Assembly (NCBI GenBank): GCA_947095585.1
Contig: OX352766.1
Coordinates: 558,001-622,000, forward strand
DNA from: Nephrocerus scutellatus
Lineage: Eukaryota; Arthropoda; Insecta; Diptera; Pipunculidae
Reading direction: 5' to 3'
Length of the DNA stretch: 64,000 bases
Made by a program: the position numbers and the translations under genes. Numbering within the stretch: the stretch's first letter is position 1; each line of letters begins with the position of its first letter. Positions 1 through 10,438 of this stretch are shown here, piece after piece. The notes under the pieces are model-generated. The model was given only the letters and a program-made list of their open reading frames with translations. It was not told where the DNA came from and made no database searches.

Positions 1-540
1 TCCGCACTCCACACTCCGCTTCCCCACAGAGTCTACAGCTTCTATTCTCTTCTATTTTTAACTTCTTTAGGTGCCACTTCAGTTTGCAATGTCCTGTTAT
101 GAAACCCGTAATGATTCTCACATTACTTCTACTTAGTCCCAATATTAGGCGGGACCTCTTTGGGTTATATTTAGTTCCCCTTTCCTTTCCTTTTCTTTGC
201 CTGCCGTCGCCCTAGGAGATTCCTGCCATCTTTCGGACTCGGCTGCTTTACCCATACTGCGTACCTCTTCCCGCATTGTGCGGTACCCTATGCCACAAAA
301 GGGTTCTGGCCCTACAAGCGAAGTTTCTACTCCTTTATTCGCGAGCCTATCCGCAGCTTCGTTGCCTTCTATGCCGGTGTGTCCCGGCACCAAGTATAAA
401 CATACTTTGTTGGTTCACCAAGACGGTTAAGCTTCGCCTTGCATTCCTCCACCAGTTTTGATGTGACGTGGAATGCGTCTAAAGTTTTTAATTCAGCTTG
501 GCTGTTTGCTACTTCCTGCCTCATGTAGTTCCTTACCAGA
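1..540 (-). pseudogene. Broken RNase H and C-terminal cysteine-motif region of a non-LTR retrotransposon
   Basis: Read on the minus strand, this is the 3' part of a retrotransposon ORF2. From about 506 down to 400 the frame reads through the RNase H segment containing LKTLDAFHVTSKLVEECK. From 393 down to 145 a second frame carries the hallmark VPGHTGIEGNEAADRLANKG, the late RNase H motif that includes the catalytic-type Asp of ADRLA. Below about 190 a third frame gives RIITGFITGHCKLKWHLKKL followed by CRLC, the HC.L..HL...CxxC knuckle that usually follows RNase H in Jockey/R1/LOA/I-type elements. A one-base loss near 395-400 breaks the TW(V)PGH junction, and a second shift lies near 150-190. 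The piece is cut by the window edge. RNase H cleaves RNA in RNA:DNA hybrids in active copies; this copy cannot be functional. The family-level assignment is an inference. Confidence 0.85.
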
Positions 541-1320
541 TTGAAGAGGAGAGCGATACTCAACTGACTTTTCATTGATTATACGCAGGGTGTCAATTTG
601 ATCAGAACAAGAACGGTTTGGGCGAAATCCTGCCTGCTTGTTCATTTCTCAAAATTGGCTCTAGCGCATTCCGTAAACGCCTAGCTATTATAGAGGAGAT
701 CGCTTTGTTTATGGTGTTTAGCAGGGTAATTCCTCTCCAGTTTTCGCAATTGCTCACATCACCTTTCTTGGGGATGTTGACTATTAAGCCTTCTTTTAAC
801 GACGATGGAATGGATTCAGATTCCCAGATATCTTGATATATCGCATGCAATGTTCGCGTAGTTAACTCGACGTCGGCTTGAAGGAGTTCTGCGAAAAAAT
901 TCTGAGTTGTTCTTATCCCACCCGACGAAGGAGTAGCGACGCTGATGTTAAGTAGACTATTAGGGTGCATATGTGGGTTGATGGACGTGCCTGGCGAAGT
1001 ACAATTCAAAACATTCTTAAAATGTTCTGTCCAGCGGGTTAATTGTTGTTCCTCTATGAGGATCAACAAGCCGTCTATTGCCTTAACAGGGTAGTTGATG
1101 TGGTTTTTCATGTTAGCGAGCTTACGAGCGAGTTGATAGACTGTGCTGTATTGTCTACTATCAGCGGCTTGTGTTGCGATGTCGCTTAGCCATGCTCGTT
1201 TGTCGTTCCTAGCTGAACAGCCAACTTGCCGGTCTAGATCCCTATACTTCCGCGCTAATGCGCACGGCACCCGAGGCCGCTTTCAACTCTACTTTGATGG
1301 ATTGGCGTTCACGAATGGTG
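541..1320 (-). pseudogene. Reverse-transcriptase N-terminal (finger) fragment of a non-LTR retrotransposon
   Basis: The minus-strand frame 1270-602 (222 codons) reads through the linker before the RT domain (KYRDLDRQVGCSARNDKRAW, then WTEHFKNVLN). It then enters the conserved finger motifs IPKKGDVSNCENWRGITLLN and LEPILRNEQAG. This is the classic 'KKGD..N..WRGI.LL....K' block of non-LTR reverse transcriptases. A four-base tandem duplication (CAGG repeated) near 640 shifts the frame just after EQAG. The continuation (QIDTLRII, then EKSVEYRSPL) is readable in another frame to about 541. The palm, including the YxDD motif, is missing: the sequence jumps to RNase H at about 506-540, so an internal deletion or a join between two elements has removed the catalytic core. 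Upstream frame traces (1271-1320) are also shifted, and no endonuclease domain is recognised. RTE-like and other clades are both possible. Confidence 0.85.
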
Positions 1321-3465
1321 ATTGATGTGCTATCTGATATCCATTATTTTCTAGTTTTCTCCCAAAATGGGCCAACCGCAACCTAGGTCGACATGAAGCG
1401 CCGCCGATCAAGGCAAGTCCCCTTCTTATTTAGCCCCGACCCAAGCTAATACAAATCGCATTGGGTACCGAAATCGTTCACTGTATTTGGCCGAGTTTCT
1501 AGTGACGCGACGTGGACGCATAAGATAGGAGTTGTGATGCGAGAGGCTTAGAACATAACTCTCTATAATCGCGTCATCATCACCTTTAATCAGGGTGGTT
1601 AGGAATGTTTTTGTTATCTAACATGACTAACGTAGTAGATTCTGTTAGCGGACAGCCGGTTTTTAGGCCGTCAACCGTACAGGCGGCTTCCTGACAACCA
1701 GTTCGAAAAAAAAACCGGAAACCCGTACGATAAAGCTGGTGGGGGCAGAAAACGTTTTGGGCTACCTCCTCTCAATGTTACACGGCTTCCAGCCTGTCAA
1801 ACTTTCGCGTGGTACGGCTTCGTTCTCCTCCCTAATTTATAGATTTCGTGAAGTGGGTTTTTTATATTTTATTTTAAAACCGGACAATAGTGAATCCGGA
1901 CTAATCGAAGCCGGACTATACGAGGTATTGCATTTTACATTTCTCACAAAGAGTTAAAACGTTACGTGGTTCCTTTCTTAACAGAAGTCATACATTTGCG
2001 GAAATATACTCGTACGTGTTATTGTAGAAGTTGTGTGGAGAGGTTCCCAATGTGGGAATAAGAACACATTTAAATTTCTACTTTAACTTAACTTTTTATT
2101 TACAAAAATATAAAACATGAAATAACGAACTTTCATTTTTAATTTAACGAGCGATTTGTTTTAGCAAAGAATAGAAGAACATTCCCCACACATAGGTAAG
2201 AATCAAGTAAAGTGAGTCGTTCGTCGTTTCTTTTTTCTCAACCACTCACCGACGCATAGACAACTCGAAATTCGATATTAATTACCGAATTATTAAAGCG
2301 CGTAACACACGCTGGGATGTAAGTTGAATTTAGCTAAAAACGTAAGTTGTGTCGTCCGTACTGACAATGTCGGTTAATCCATTTGGTCAAAGATGGGACG
2401 AATGTTGTCGCCACATATTATCGTTAGAGGGACTTCACCCGAATGAGAAATTCACGCAGTAACAAAACTTTCAACAAAATAGAAAACATTTTTCTACCCG
2501 TCGCGTCTACACAACCCGAAACATTTCAAAGAATAACAGCGAAATACAAACATAAACCAAATGTCCGTACTAGAGAGTCGATACTGTGCTTGATAAACGC
2601 TTTATCAATTTATGTCAAACGTAAAGTGCGCTTTTGTGCTTTTCATTCATCATTTACTCACAACTACTTTGTAAGACTTGGGAAGGCATAAATGAATACA
2701 GCAACGGTTCTCACCATACTTTAGCTTACGTCTAAACTCAGATGACAGCTTCAATGGAATTTTCTTCAAATTACAATTTTGTAGCAAAAACAAAAACTGG
2801 TATTTTCACACAAAAATTATTTAACATCTGTTGCGTTATATTTTACATTTTCAAGTACAATTAAGTACTTGGGTGAAGCGATGTCAATGAAATGACTTAA
2901 ACAGCAATATTCGAAAAGCCGGTAAGTAGTTTAATATTTAAATTTTATTGTGTAATGGGGAAATAAAGAAAACAAAAAACTAGCAACTAAATTTTTGTCC
3001 GCAATATTTTGTAGATGATTTTACTTTAGATCTGTCAAAAATTTTACAAAAATTGGGCTGACAGCAGTTTTCTACAGCACAATGGCATACATAATATAGG
3101 AAAAAAATGGACAAAACTAATTTTGACTCACCTTTCAATTGAAATTATATCAGCAACTGTAATGAGAATAAAATAGAAACGGCTTAAGTAAATTTAAAAA
3201 TGTCATTCTCGAGTGATAAAGTTTAAGTATAAGTTAAAAATTGCAATTTAAAACTTTAAAACAAGATAAGGAAAGCTAAAGAAAACGATTAAACTTTCTT
3301 TTCAAATTTTTCAAACAAACTTCAATTAAGTAAATTCCAATCCCCATTCAAGTTTATTTATAAATTATCTTAGTTTCGTTATAAACCAGGATAACCGTAA
3401 ATATTTATTTTATTTTAAGTTTAATACGAGGTATAATTTGTAACAACTGGAATACTATACATTCG
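1321..3465. other. AT-rich sequence without recognisable genes
   Basis: No recognisable coding sequence, RNA gene or named transposon is seen here. Short open frames (for example plus 1739-1957 and 2443-2691) have no familiar motif and look like chance. Around 1879-1922 there is a small degenerate triplicate built on CCGGAC at about 15-bp spacing. The left end (about 1330-1760) is less AT-rich and could be further decayed transposon sequence. The rest is A/T-rich, as is common for intergenic or heterochromatic insect DNA. Confidence 0.6.
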
Positions 3466-4538
3466 CCCGAAAGCCTAAATTCCATAACAAAAGATTTTAA
3501 TAAAAATTATATGTGCTATGCTTATAATCAAGTGAGCCGCAGTGTTTAAATTTGAACTCGAAAACCGAACGGTAAGTTTCCTCGTGAATTTTAGAGATAA
3601 TCACAAGAATGTGGATAAGATTGACTGCGACTTACCAATGCAATGCTGATTATTATTTAGCGAGGATTTTCGAAAACACGGTAGTGGTGTGTGTGTGTTC
3701 AATTGCCACCACACATTGAAGCGTCGCTGTCGGCGTCGGCATCGGACGGAAGGCTTTTTTCATTGTGGCCGATCAGAATAAATGCAAAAATGAAAAGCGA
3801 TTGAATATACCGCAGAACACAAATAATAACAAACAAAAGCACAATTATCGTAATAACAATAATTAAATTGAAGCAAATTGAACACAAAACCGGAAATAGG
3901 ACACAAAATAAATTACGCTTCGAGTGAAATGTCAAATTTTCCAATAATTTACCACATGGAAGGTGCTCCGTTGGGTGGTGCTGCGATGGCGTCGAACAGA
4001 AGGAGACGAAGAAATGCAACAAGGGAACCACGCGACGCATATAACACATAAATAAATAAAAACAAATTAAAAACACAACCGGAAATATAAATAAAACTGC
4101 AACGAGAAAATTTTTCAACCGACGCGCACACGAACCGACTTCAACTAAAATTTTCATTACCATAGTCGCAGTATTAAGAATTGCTAACCTAGTGGTGGGT
4201 GTGTGCATTGGATGTTCTGCTGTACTGTTTGTACGAAATGGCCGGCCGGCAAAAAAATCCCTCCAGTGTTGCTGTGTCTATCATTTGATAGTGGCCAAAT
4301 AAAAAGAACTACCTCTCGTGTAGATTGTAAATCGAAATCCTATTTTAGTGTCAAAGCTCAAATATACCTAATCATAACCAAGAGCAAGTGAAGTCGCGTG
4401 TGATTTGCTTTCTCACAGCAATTAGCAGAAAATCTCACAGAATACCTTACCTTTCCTGTGCACGGAAGTCGAGAATTTTTTAGTTCTTTCGAATTCCGTG
4501 GTGGAATGTTTTTACCTTAAAGTGTCAAACTTTTTTTT
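3466..4538 (+). repeat. Left palindrome arm, outer block X
   Basis: About 1.07 kb that recurs in inverted form at 5958-7058. It includes a GTAAGT splice-donor-like motif on the plus strand near 3572 and another on the minus strand near 3632-3640. It also has a short GT run and a minus-strand open frame (4208-3699, 169 codons) that is strongly hydrophobic and lacks known motifs. The corresponding frame in the right arm is broken by an indel, so conservation of a protein is not supported. It looks like non-coding repeat sequence. Confidence 0.75.
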
Positions 4539-4871
4539 AAATTCTCTATATTAACTTCGCGTGCCCGTGACACGTCTGTCTATTGGTCGGTCGGGTCTGT
4601 TTGCCGTGGAATCTTGCGCTCAATTTTTAACCCTCTTCGAAAAGCCCGATTTTTTAAAATTTTGTACACATGTGTATTTCCGGAGACAACACCATCTATT
4701 AAAATTGGGGCACCACGGGCCATAGGGCCTACAACAGGACAAGACAACACTTTTTGTAGAAATGTTGGAGACCTCGGGCCACAGGGTCGTGGGACCCCAA
4801 AAATTTTCTTAAAAAATTAACCCGATTTTCTTCAAATTGTAAACACCTGTGTATCTCCGATTAGAGAATTT
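4539..4871 (+). repeat. Block Y: short repeat element with internal tandem units, left copy
   Basis: Begins AAATTCTCTATATTAAC and ends ATTAGAGAATTT, so the termini are short inverted repeats (AAATTCTCT/AGAGAATTT). After a G+C-richer lead (GTGCCCGTG..GGTCGGTCGGG) come diverged tandem units carrying ACACATGTGTAT, TCTCCG and CGGGCC-type motifs. Inverted copies lie at 5541-5957 and 7169-7308, so Y is a dispersed repeat rather than a unique part of the palindrome. A lead followed by central minisatellite units is reminiscent of Helitron/DINE-type non-autonomous elements, but that is only an analogy. Confidence 0.65.
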
Positions 4872-5390
4872 AAACGAACAATTTCAATTTTTATGGGTTG
4901 TTAAATTCGAATTACGAATTAAATTCTATTTCTTTCGCTTATAATACGTATTGGCTACGCATTCGAATGTTAAGCATTTTGTGATTAGTGCTTTTACGCG
5001 TTCAATCAGCTTTTCAAAATAAAATTTGTGCTGCGACCGTCATTTTGAATTCGAACGAAGTTTAAAGGCAGAAATAAAAGTAATTTGCCTATTTAGGTTC
5101 TTCGGTTATATGCAGTTTTTAAAAAGAGTGTTTTAATTAAAAGGGCTTTTAAATATCATTCAAATAAAAGCCGATTAAGGCTAAGTGCACGTGAAAAAAT
5201 GGAATATTAAATTCCAAAATGTGAAATTCATTTCGTATACGAACGGAATACGGCTGATCACAACTCAGCGTCCATAAGGTAGGGTCTACACGAACTTTTT
5301 TTTTTATGCCGATACGGTTTGTAAATTGTCTTTCGTATTGAATTTAAAAATTAAATATATATTTAGAGTAATCCTGGTTCATTTCGAAAC
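4872..5390. other. Palindrome loop, unrecognised sequence
   Basis: Single-copy within the window and AT-rich, with several GAATTCGAA/TTCGAAT-like words and GTTCG words near both ends. No ORF of note. No match to the arms. It could be the interior of the element or an unrelated insertion. Confidence 0.5.
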
Positions 5391-5530
5391 AAATGATACC
5401 AATATGTCGACAGAAATTAGAGCATAGTATATTTTGCAGCCTAAAATATAAGCATTCCAATGAAAGCAATATGTGGTCATAGCTACTAACTTGGCCCCAA
5501 CTTTTGAACCAAAAACCTCAAAAAATCCAC
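5391..5530 (-). repeat. Diverged satellite-monomer relative inside the palindrome loop
   Basis: Read on the minus strand from 5530, it gives ATTTTTTGAGGTTTTTGG, then a diverged stretch, then CATATTGCTTTCATTGG and GCTGCAAAATATACT. These are in the same order as in the 179-bp satellite that starts 2.4 kb to the right. By eye about three quarters of the roughly 107 bp (5530-5424) align. A second short match to the satellite word CATATTGGTATCATT lies at 5405-5391, only about 68 bp from its counterpart instead of 179. It is the only satellite-related copy in the window that lies on the opposite strand and outside the array. Confidence 0.75.
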
Positions 5531-5540
5531 TCGTTCACTT

Positions 5541-5957
5541 CAAAAATTGTACTGAAAGTTTAGTCCATCGGAGATACACATGTGTATAAAATTTGAAGAA
5601 AATCGGATTAATTTTTATAAATAAATTGTATGGGGCCTTACGACCCCGGTGCCCGGGGATTCCATTTTTTTTTTTACAGAAAGTGTTATACATCGGAGAT
5701 ACACATGTATACATAATTTGAAGAAAATCGGGTAAATTGTGTAAAATATTTGTGTGGGAGCCCCCCGATATCGCGGCCCGAGGGTCACAAATTTTAATAG
5801 AAAGTTTGGTCATCGGAGATATGCATGTGTGCAAAGTTTTAATGAAATCGGACATTGGGAAGTGGGTTAAAAATTAGCGCAATATTCCACGGCAAACAGA
5901 CCCGACCGACCAACAGACAGACTTGCCACGGGCACGCGAAGTTAATATAGAGAATTT
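5541..5957 (-). repeat. Block Y, right inverted copy with about 120-125 bp tandem units
   Basis: The word CATCGGAGATA starts at 5566, 5691 and 5811, giving unit lengths of 125 and 120 bp. Each unit has the order CGGAGATACACATGTGTA, ATTTGAAGAAAATCGG, then a G+C-rich patch with CCCGG/GGCCC words. The third unit runs into the CACGGCAAACAGACCCGACC lead and ends TATAGAGAATTT at 5957. The inner terminus (ATTAGAGAATTT) present in the left copy is missing here, so this copy is truncated where it meets the satellite-like fragment. Confidence 0.7.
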
Positions 5958-7058
5958 AAAAAAAATAAAAACATTTACATTTACATTGACATTTTAAGGT
6001 AAAATTGGAATTGGGAAGAATTTAAAAATTCTCGACTTCCGTGCACATGAAAGGTAAGTCTGTGAGATTTTCTGCTAATTGCTATGAGAACAGCAAATCA
6101 CACGCGACTACACTTGCTCTTGTTTATGATTAGGTATATTTGAGCTTTGACAGCTAAAATTAGATTTCGATTTACAATCTACACGAGAGGTAGTTCTTTT
6201 TATTTGGCCACTATCAAATGATAGACACAGCAACACTGGAGGGATATTTTGGCTGGCCGGCCATTTCGTACAAACAGTACAGCAGAACATCCAATGCACA
6301 CACCCACCACTCGGTTAGCAATTCTTAATACTGCGACTATGGTAAAGAAAATTTTAGTTGAAGTCGGTTCGTGTGCGCGTCGGTTGAAAAATTTTCTCGT
6401 TGCAGTTTTATTTATATTTCCGGTTGTGTTTTTAATTTGTTTTTATTTATTTATTGCTAATACGGTTGTTCTGTTTATGCGTCTATTGTTTGTGTCGCGT
6501 GGTTCCCATTTCCCATTCAATGTGTGCATTTCTTCGTCTCCTTCTGTTCGACGCCATCGCAGCACCTCCCAACGGAGCACCTTCCATGTGGTAAATTGGA
6601 AAATTTGACATTTCACTCGAAGCGTAATTTATTTTGTGTCCTATTTCCGGTTTTGTGTTCAATTTGCTTCAATTTAATTATTGTTATTACGATAATTGTG
6701 CTTTTGTTTGTTATTATTTGTGTTCTGCGGTGTATTCATTCGCTTTTCATTTTTGCATTTGTTCTGATCGGCCACAATGAAAAAAGCCTTCCGTCCGATG
6801 CCGACGCCGACAGTGGTGGCAATTGAACACACACACACACCACTACCGTGTTTTCGAAAATCCTAGCTAAATAATAATCAGCATTGCATTGGTAAGTCGC
6901 AGTCAATCTTATCCACATTCTTGTGATTATCTCTAAAATTCACGAGGAAACTTACCGTTCGGTTTTCGAGTTTCACACACTGTGGCTCACTTGATTAGAA
7001 GCACAGCACATATAATTTTATTAAAATCTTTTGTTACGAAATGTAGGCTTTCGAGTTC
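5958..7058 (-). repeat. Right palindrome arm, outer block X (inverted)
   Basis: Inverted counterpart of 3466-4538. It carries the same landmarks in reverse: the GGCCGGCC site near 6255, the AC microsatellite at 6828-6843, and GGTAAGTCGCAGTC near 6891. It has an extra segment near 6455-6500 relative to the left arm. Open frames at plus 6249-6608 and 6524-6826 mirror the left-arm frame but are split by the indels, so no coding function is inferred. Confidence 0.75.
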
Positions 7059-7168
7059 GTCAAGGATTTTGCACATAAAACACAATACAAGTTTATTAAT
7101 TTACCGATAATAACTTTAATTAACTAACAGTAAAAAAAACAACACATAAAAATTAATATTTTTCATGT
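7059..7168. other. AT-rich spacer
   Basis: AT-rich linker between the end of the palindrome and the next Y fragment. No feature is recognised. Confidence 0.5.
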
Positions 7169-7308
7169 AAATTCTCTAATAGGAGATACATATGCGTGCA
7201 AAGTTTGAACCGGGTTAATTTGGAAAAAATTAATATTAAATTGAAATTTTTTCAAAAACTGTTCTCACCGGAGATACACACATGTGTAAAAATAAATTGT
7301 ATGGGAAA
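7169..7308 (-). repeat. Partial block Y fragment
   Basis: Starts AAATTCTCTAAT, the inverse of the Y right terminus seen at 4860-4871. It then gives GGAGATACATATGCGTGCAAAG and later CACCGGAGATACACACATGTG, followed by AATAAATTGTATGGG, all words of the Y tandem units in the same orientation as the 5541-5957 copy. The unit spacing is shortened by internal deletions and the lead region is absent. It shows that Y exists outside the palindrome. Confidence 0.65.
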
Positions 7309-7949
7309 AAAATTCGGCGAATATATAGTGTAGCGATCAATGGAATTTTCACCATCTGCCACGCCCCCACATCACACTGCCTAAAAATGTGAACGGTACT
7401 TGGGGGCGGCTCCCCCTTTAGGAGGGAAGGGCTTCCAAAATTTTGAATTATTTTTTGAAAAATTCAATTTTCTCAGTCGTTTGATGGAAATTAGAGGGTT
7501 AATTGGTATAAAGGAACAGGTTATAAAAATACCTTTCATCTTTCAATCCAACCACCCTCGACAAAGTAAGAGCAAAAAACTGAATTACTCATGAAAGTTT
7601 AGCAGGAGGCGTGTTTTAGAGTGGGTGGGCCTAAATATTATTATCATATGAAAGGTGAAAATTAGTTATACACATTCGTACTTTCGTATTTTAATAGGCG
7701 TGGCCTAATTTTAACGGAAGTATGATCAAGTTGAGTTTGGTTTATGTGGTATTTCATATAATAATTGAGTCATATGTCATATGAATGAGTTTTTTTCCTA
7801 CATAATTACATGATATACCATGATGCAGCAAATTAAATGGGAAAACTCCTATCTAAATATAAAATAATTGAGCGCACTTTATTTGACAGTGTCCATAATG
7901 TTCAAAAACGCCTAATTAATTGAGCGCAAAGTATTCAATTCTAATCATA
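7309..7949. other. Spacer between element and satellite array
   Basis: No gene recognised. Short features: an 11-bp direct repeat AATTGAGCGCA at 7866-7876 and 7918-7928, and, between the two copies, ATTTGACAGT followed by GTCCATA at 7881-7897. These words also occur in this order in the satellite monomer. Several GCGTG/GGCGTGG words occur around 7605-7695. The short plus frame 7400-7594 has no motif. Confidence 0.5.
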
Positions 7950-10438
7950 AAACATTTAAGGATTTTGGGTCAAAAGTGGGAGCAAATTTGACAGTTTGGT
8001 CCATATATTGGTATCATTAGAAAGCTTGTATCTTAAGCTACAAAATATACTTATACTGTTGGACAGTAAAAGCAGGGCTAACATAACTTCATCGCATTGA
8101 AACACATTTTTTACTTTTTGCACTCATGCATTTTTTGAGGTTTTTGGGTCAGAAGTGGGTACAAATTTGACAGTTTGGTCCATATATTGCTATCATTAGA
8201 AAGCTTGTATCTTAAGCTACAAAATATACTTATACTGTTGGAAAGTAAAAGCAGGGCTAACATAACTTCATCGCATTGAAACACATTTTTTACTTTTTAC
8301 ACTCATGCATTTTTTGAGGTTTTTGGATCAGAAGTGGGTGCAAATTTGACAGTTTGGTCCATATATTGGTATCATTAGAAAGCTTGTATCTTAAGCTACA
8401 AAATATACTCATACTGTTGGACAGTAAAAGCAGGGCTAACATAAGTTCATCGCATTGAAACACAAGTTTTTTACTTTTTACACTCATGCATTTTTTGAGG
8501 TTTTTGGGTCAGAAGTGGGTGCAAATTTGACAGTTTGGTCCATATATTGGTAACATTAGAAAGCCTGTAACTCAGGCTACAAAATATACTTATACTGTTG
8601 GACAGTAAAAGCAAGGCTAACATAACTTCATCGCATTGAAACACATTTTTTACTTTTTACACTCATGCATTTTTTGAGGTTTTTGGGTCAGAAGTGGGTG
8701 CAAATTTGACAGTTTGGTCCATGTATTGGTATCATTAGAAAGCTTGTATCTTAAGCTACAAAATATACTCATGTTGGTCGACAGTAAGGGCAAGGCTAAC
8801 ATAACTTCATCGCATTGAAACACATTTTTTACTTTTTACACTCATGCATTTTTTGAGGTTTTTGGGTCAGAAGTGGGTGCAAAGTTGACAGTTTGGTCCA
8901 TATATTGGTATCATTAGAAAGCTTGTATCTTAAGCTACAAAATATACTCATACTGTTGGACAGTAAAAGCAAGGCTAACATAACTTCATCGCATTGTAAC
9001 ACATTTTTTACTTTTTACACTCATGCATTTTTTGAGGTTTTTGGGTCAGAAGTGGGTGCAAATTTGACAGTTTGGTCCATGTATTGGTATCATTAGAAAG
9101 CTTGTATCTTAAGCTACAAAATATACTCATGTTGGTCGACAGTAAGGGCAAGGCTAACATAACTTCATCGCATTGAAACACATTTTTTACTTTTTGCACT
9201 CATGCATTTTTTGAGGTTTTTGGGTCAGAAGTGGGTGCAAATTTGACAGTTTGGTCCATATATTGCTATCATTAGAAAGCTTGTATCTTAAGCTACAAAA
9301 TATACTTATACTGTTGGACAGTAAAAGCAGGTCTAACATAACTTCATCGCATTGAAACACATTTTTTACTTTTTGCACTCATGCATTTTTGAGGTTTATG
9401 GGTCAGAAGTGGCTGAAAGTTTGACAGTTTGGTCCATATATTGGTAACATTAGAAAGCCTGTAACTCAGGCTACAAAATATACTTATACTGTTGGACAGT
9501 AAAAGCAAGGCTAACATAACTTCATCGCATTGAAACACATTTTTTACTTTTTACACTCATGCATTTTTTGAGGTTTTTGGGTCAGAAGTGGGTGCAAATT
9601 TGACAGTTTGGTCCATATATTGGTATCATTAGAAAGCTTGTATCTTAAGCTACAAAATATACTTATACTGTTGGACAGTAAAAGCAGGGCTAACATAACT
9701 TCATCGCATTGAAACACATTTTTTACTTTTTGCACTCATTCATTTTTTGAGGTTTTTGGGTCAGAAGTGGGTGCAAAGTTGACAGTTTGGTCCATATATT
9801 GAAATCGTTAAAAAGCTTGTATCTTAAGCTACAAAATATACTTATACTGTTGGACAGTTAAAGCAGGGCTAACATAACTTCATCGCATTGAAACACATTT
9901 TTTACTTTTTACACTGATGCATTTTTTGAGGTTTTTGGGTCAGAAGTGGGTGCAAATTTGACAGTTTGGTCCATATATTGGTATCGTTAGAAAGCTTGTA
10001 TCTTAAGCTACAAAATATACTTATACTGTTGGACAGTTAAAGCAGGGCTAACATAACTTCATCGCATTGAAACACATTTTTTACTTTTTACACTCATGCA
10101 TTTTTTGAGGTTTTTGGGTCAGAAGTGGGTGCAAATTTGACAGTTTGGTCCATATATTGGTATCATTAGAAAGCTTGTATCTTAAGCTACAAAATATACT
10201 TATACTGTTGGACAGTAAAAGCAAGGCTAACATAACTTCATCGCATTGAAACACATTTTTTACTTTTTACACTCATGCATTTTTTGAGGTTTTTGGGTCA
10301 GAAGTGGGTGCAAATTTGACAGTTTGGTCCATATATTGGTATCGTTAGAAAGCTTGTATCTTAAGCTACAAAATATACTTATACTGTTGGACAGTTAAAG
10401 CAGGGCTAACATAACTTCATCGCATTGAAACACATTTT

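Larger units (their letters stand above)
3466..7058. mobile_element. Large imperfect palindrome (foldback-like composite element)
   Basis: Sequence from about 3466 rightward matches the reverse complement of sequence ending near 7058. The outer ends both read CGAAAGCCT going inward. Matching landmarks include the block around 4203-4250 against 6249-6300 (both with GGCCGGCC), the GT/AC microsatellite at 3682-3700 against 6828-6843, and TGCCCGTG..TCTGTCTRTTGGTCGGTCG at 4561-4600 against 5890-5935. The arms are clearly similar but carry indels, for example about 30 bp extra in the right arm near 6450-6500. No convincing target-site duplication is seen and no transposase ORF was found. It could be a foldback-type element, a Helitron-type composite with internal tandem repeats, or two copies of one repeat joined head to head. 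The class is not established. Confidence 0.8.

Noticed and set aside
2443..2691. 82-codon plus-strand ORF
   Set aside because: No recognisable motif, no conserved copy in the window, and length compatible with chance.
1321..3465. tRNA, rRNA or snRNA genes
   Set aside because: No cloverleaf-like arrangement, A/B box pair or ribosomal sequence was recognised by eye.
3699..4208. 169-codon minus-strand ORF encoding a hydrophobic protein
   Set aside because: It lies in the palindrome arm, has no family motif, and its counterpart in the other arm is broken by indels; hydrophobicity follows from T-rich sequence.
5535..5855. 106-codon minus-strand ORF with repeated HTCISP/YTCVSP-like phrases
   Set aside because: The phrases are the Y tandem units translated; it reflects the DNA repeat and not a protein domain.
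3466..7058. Target-site duplication at the palindrome ends
   Set aside because: Only a weak TTCGCC/TTCGTC similarity flanks the ends; too short and imperfect to claim.
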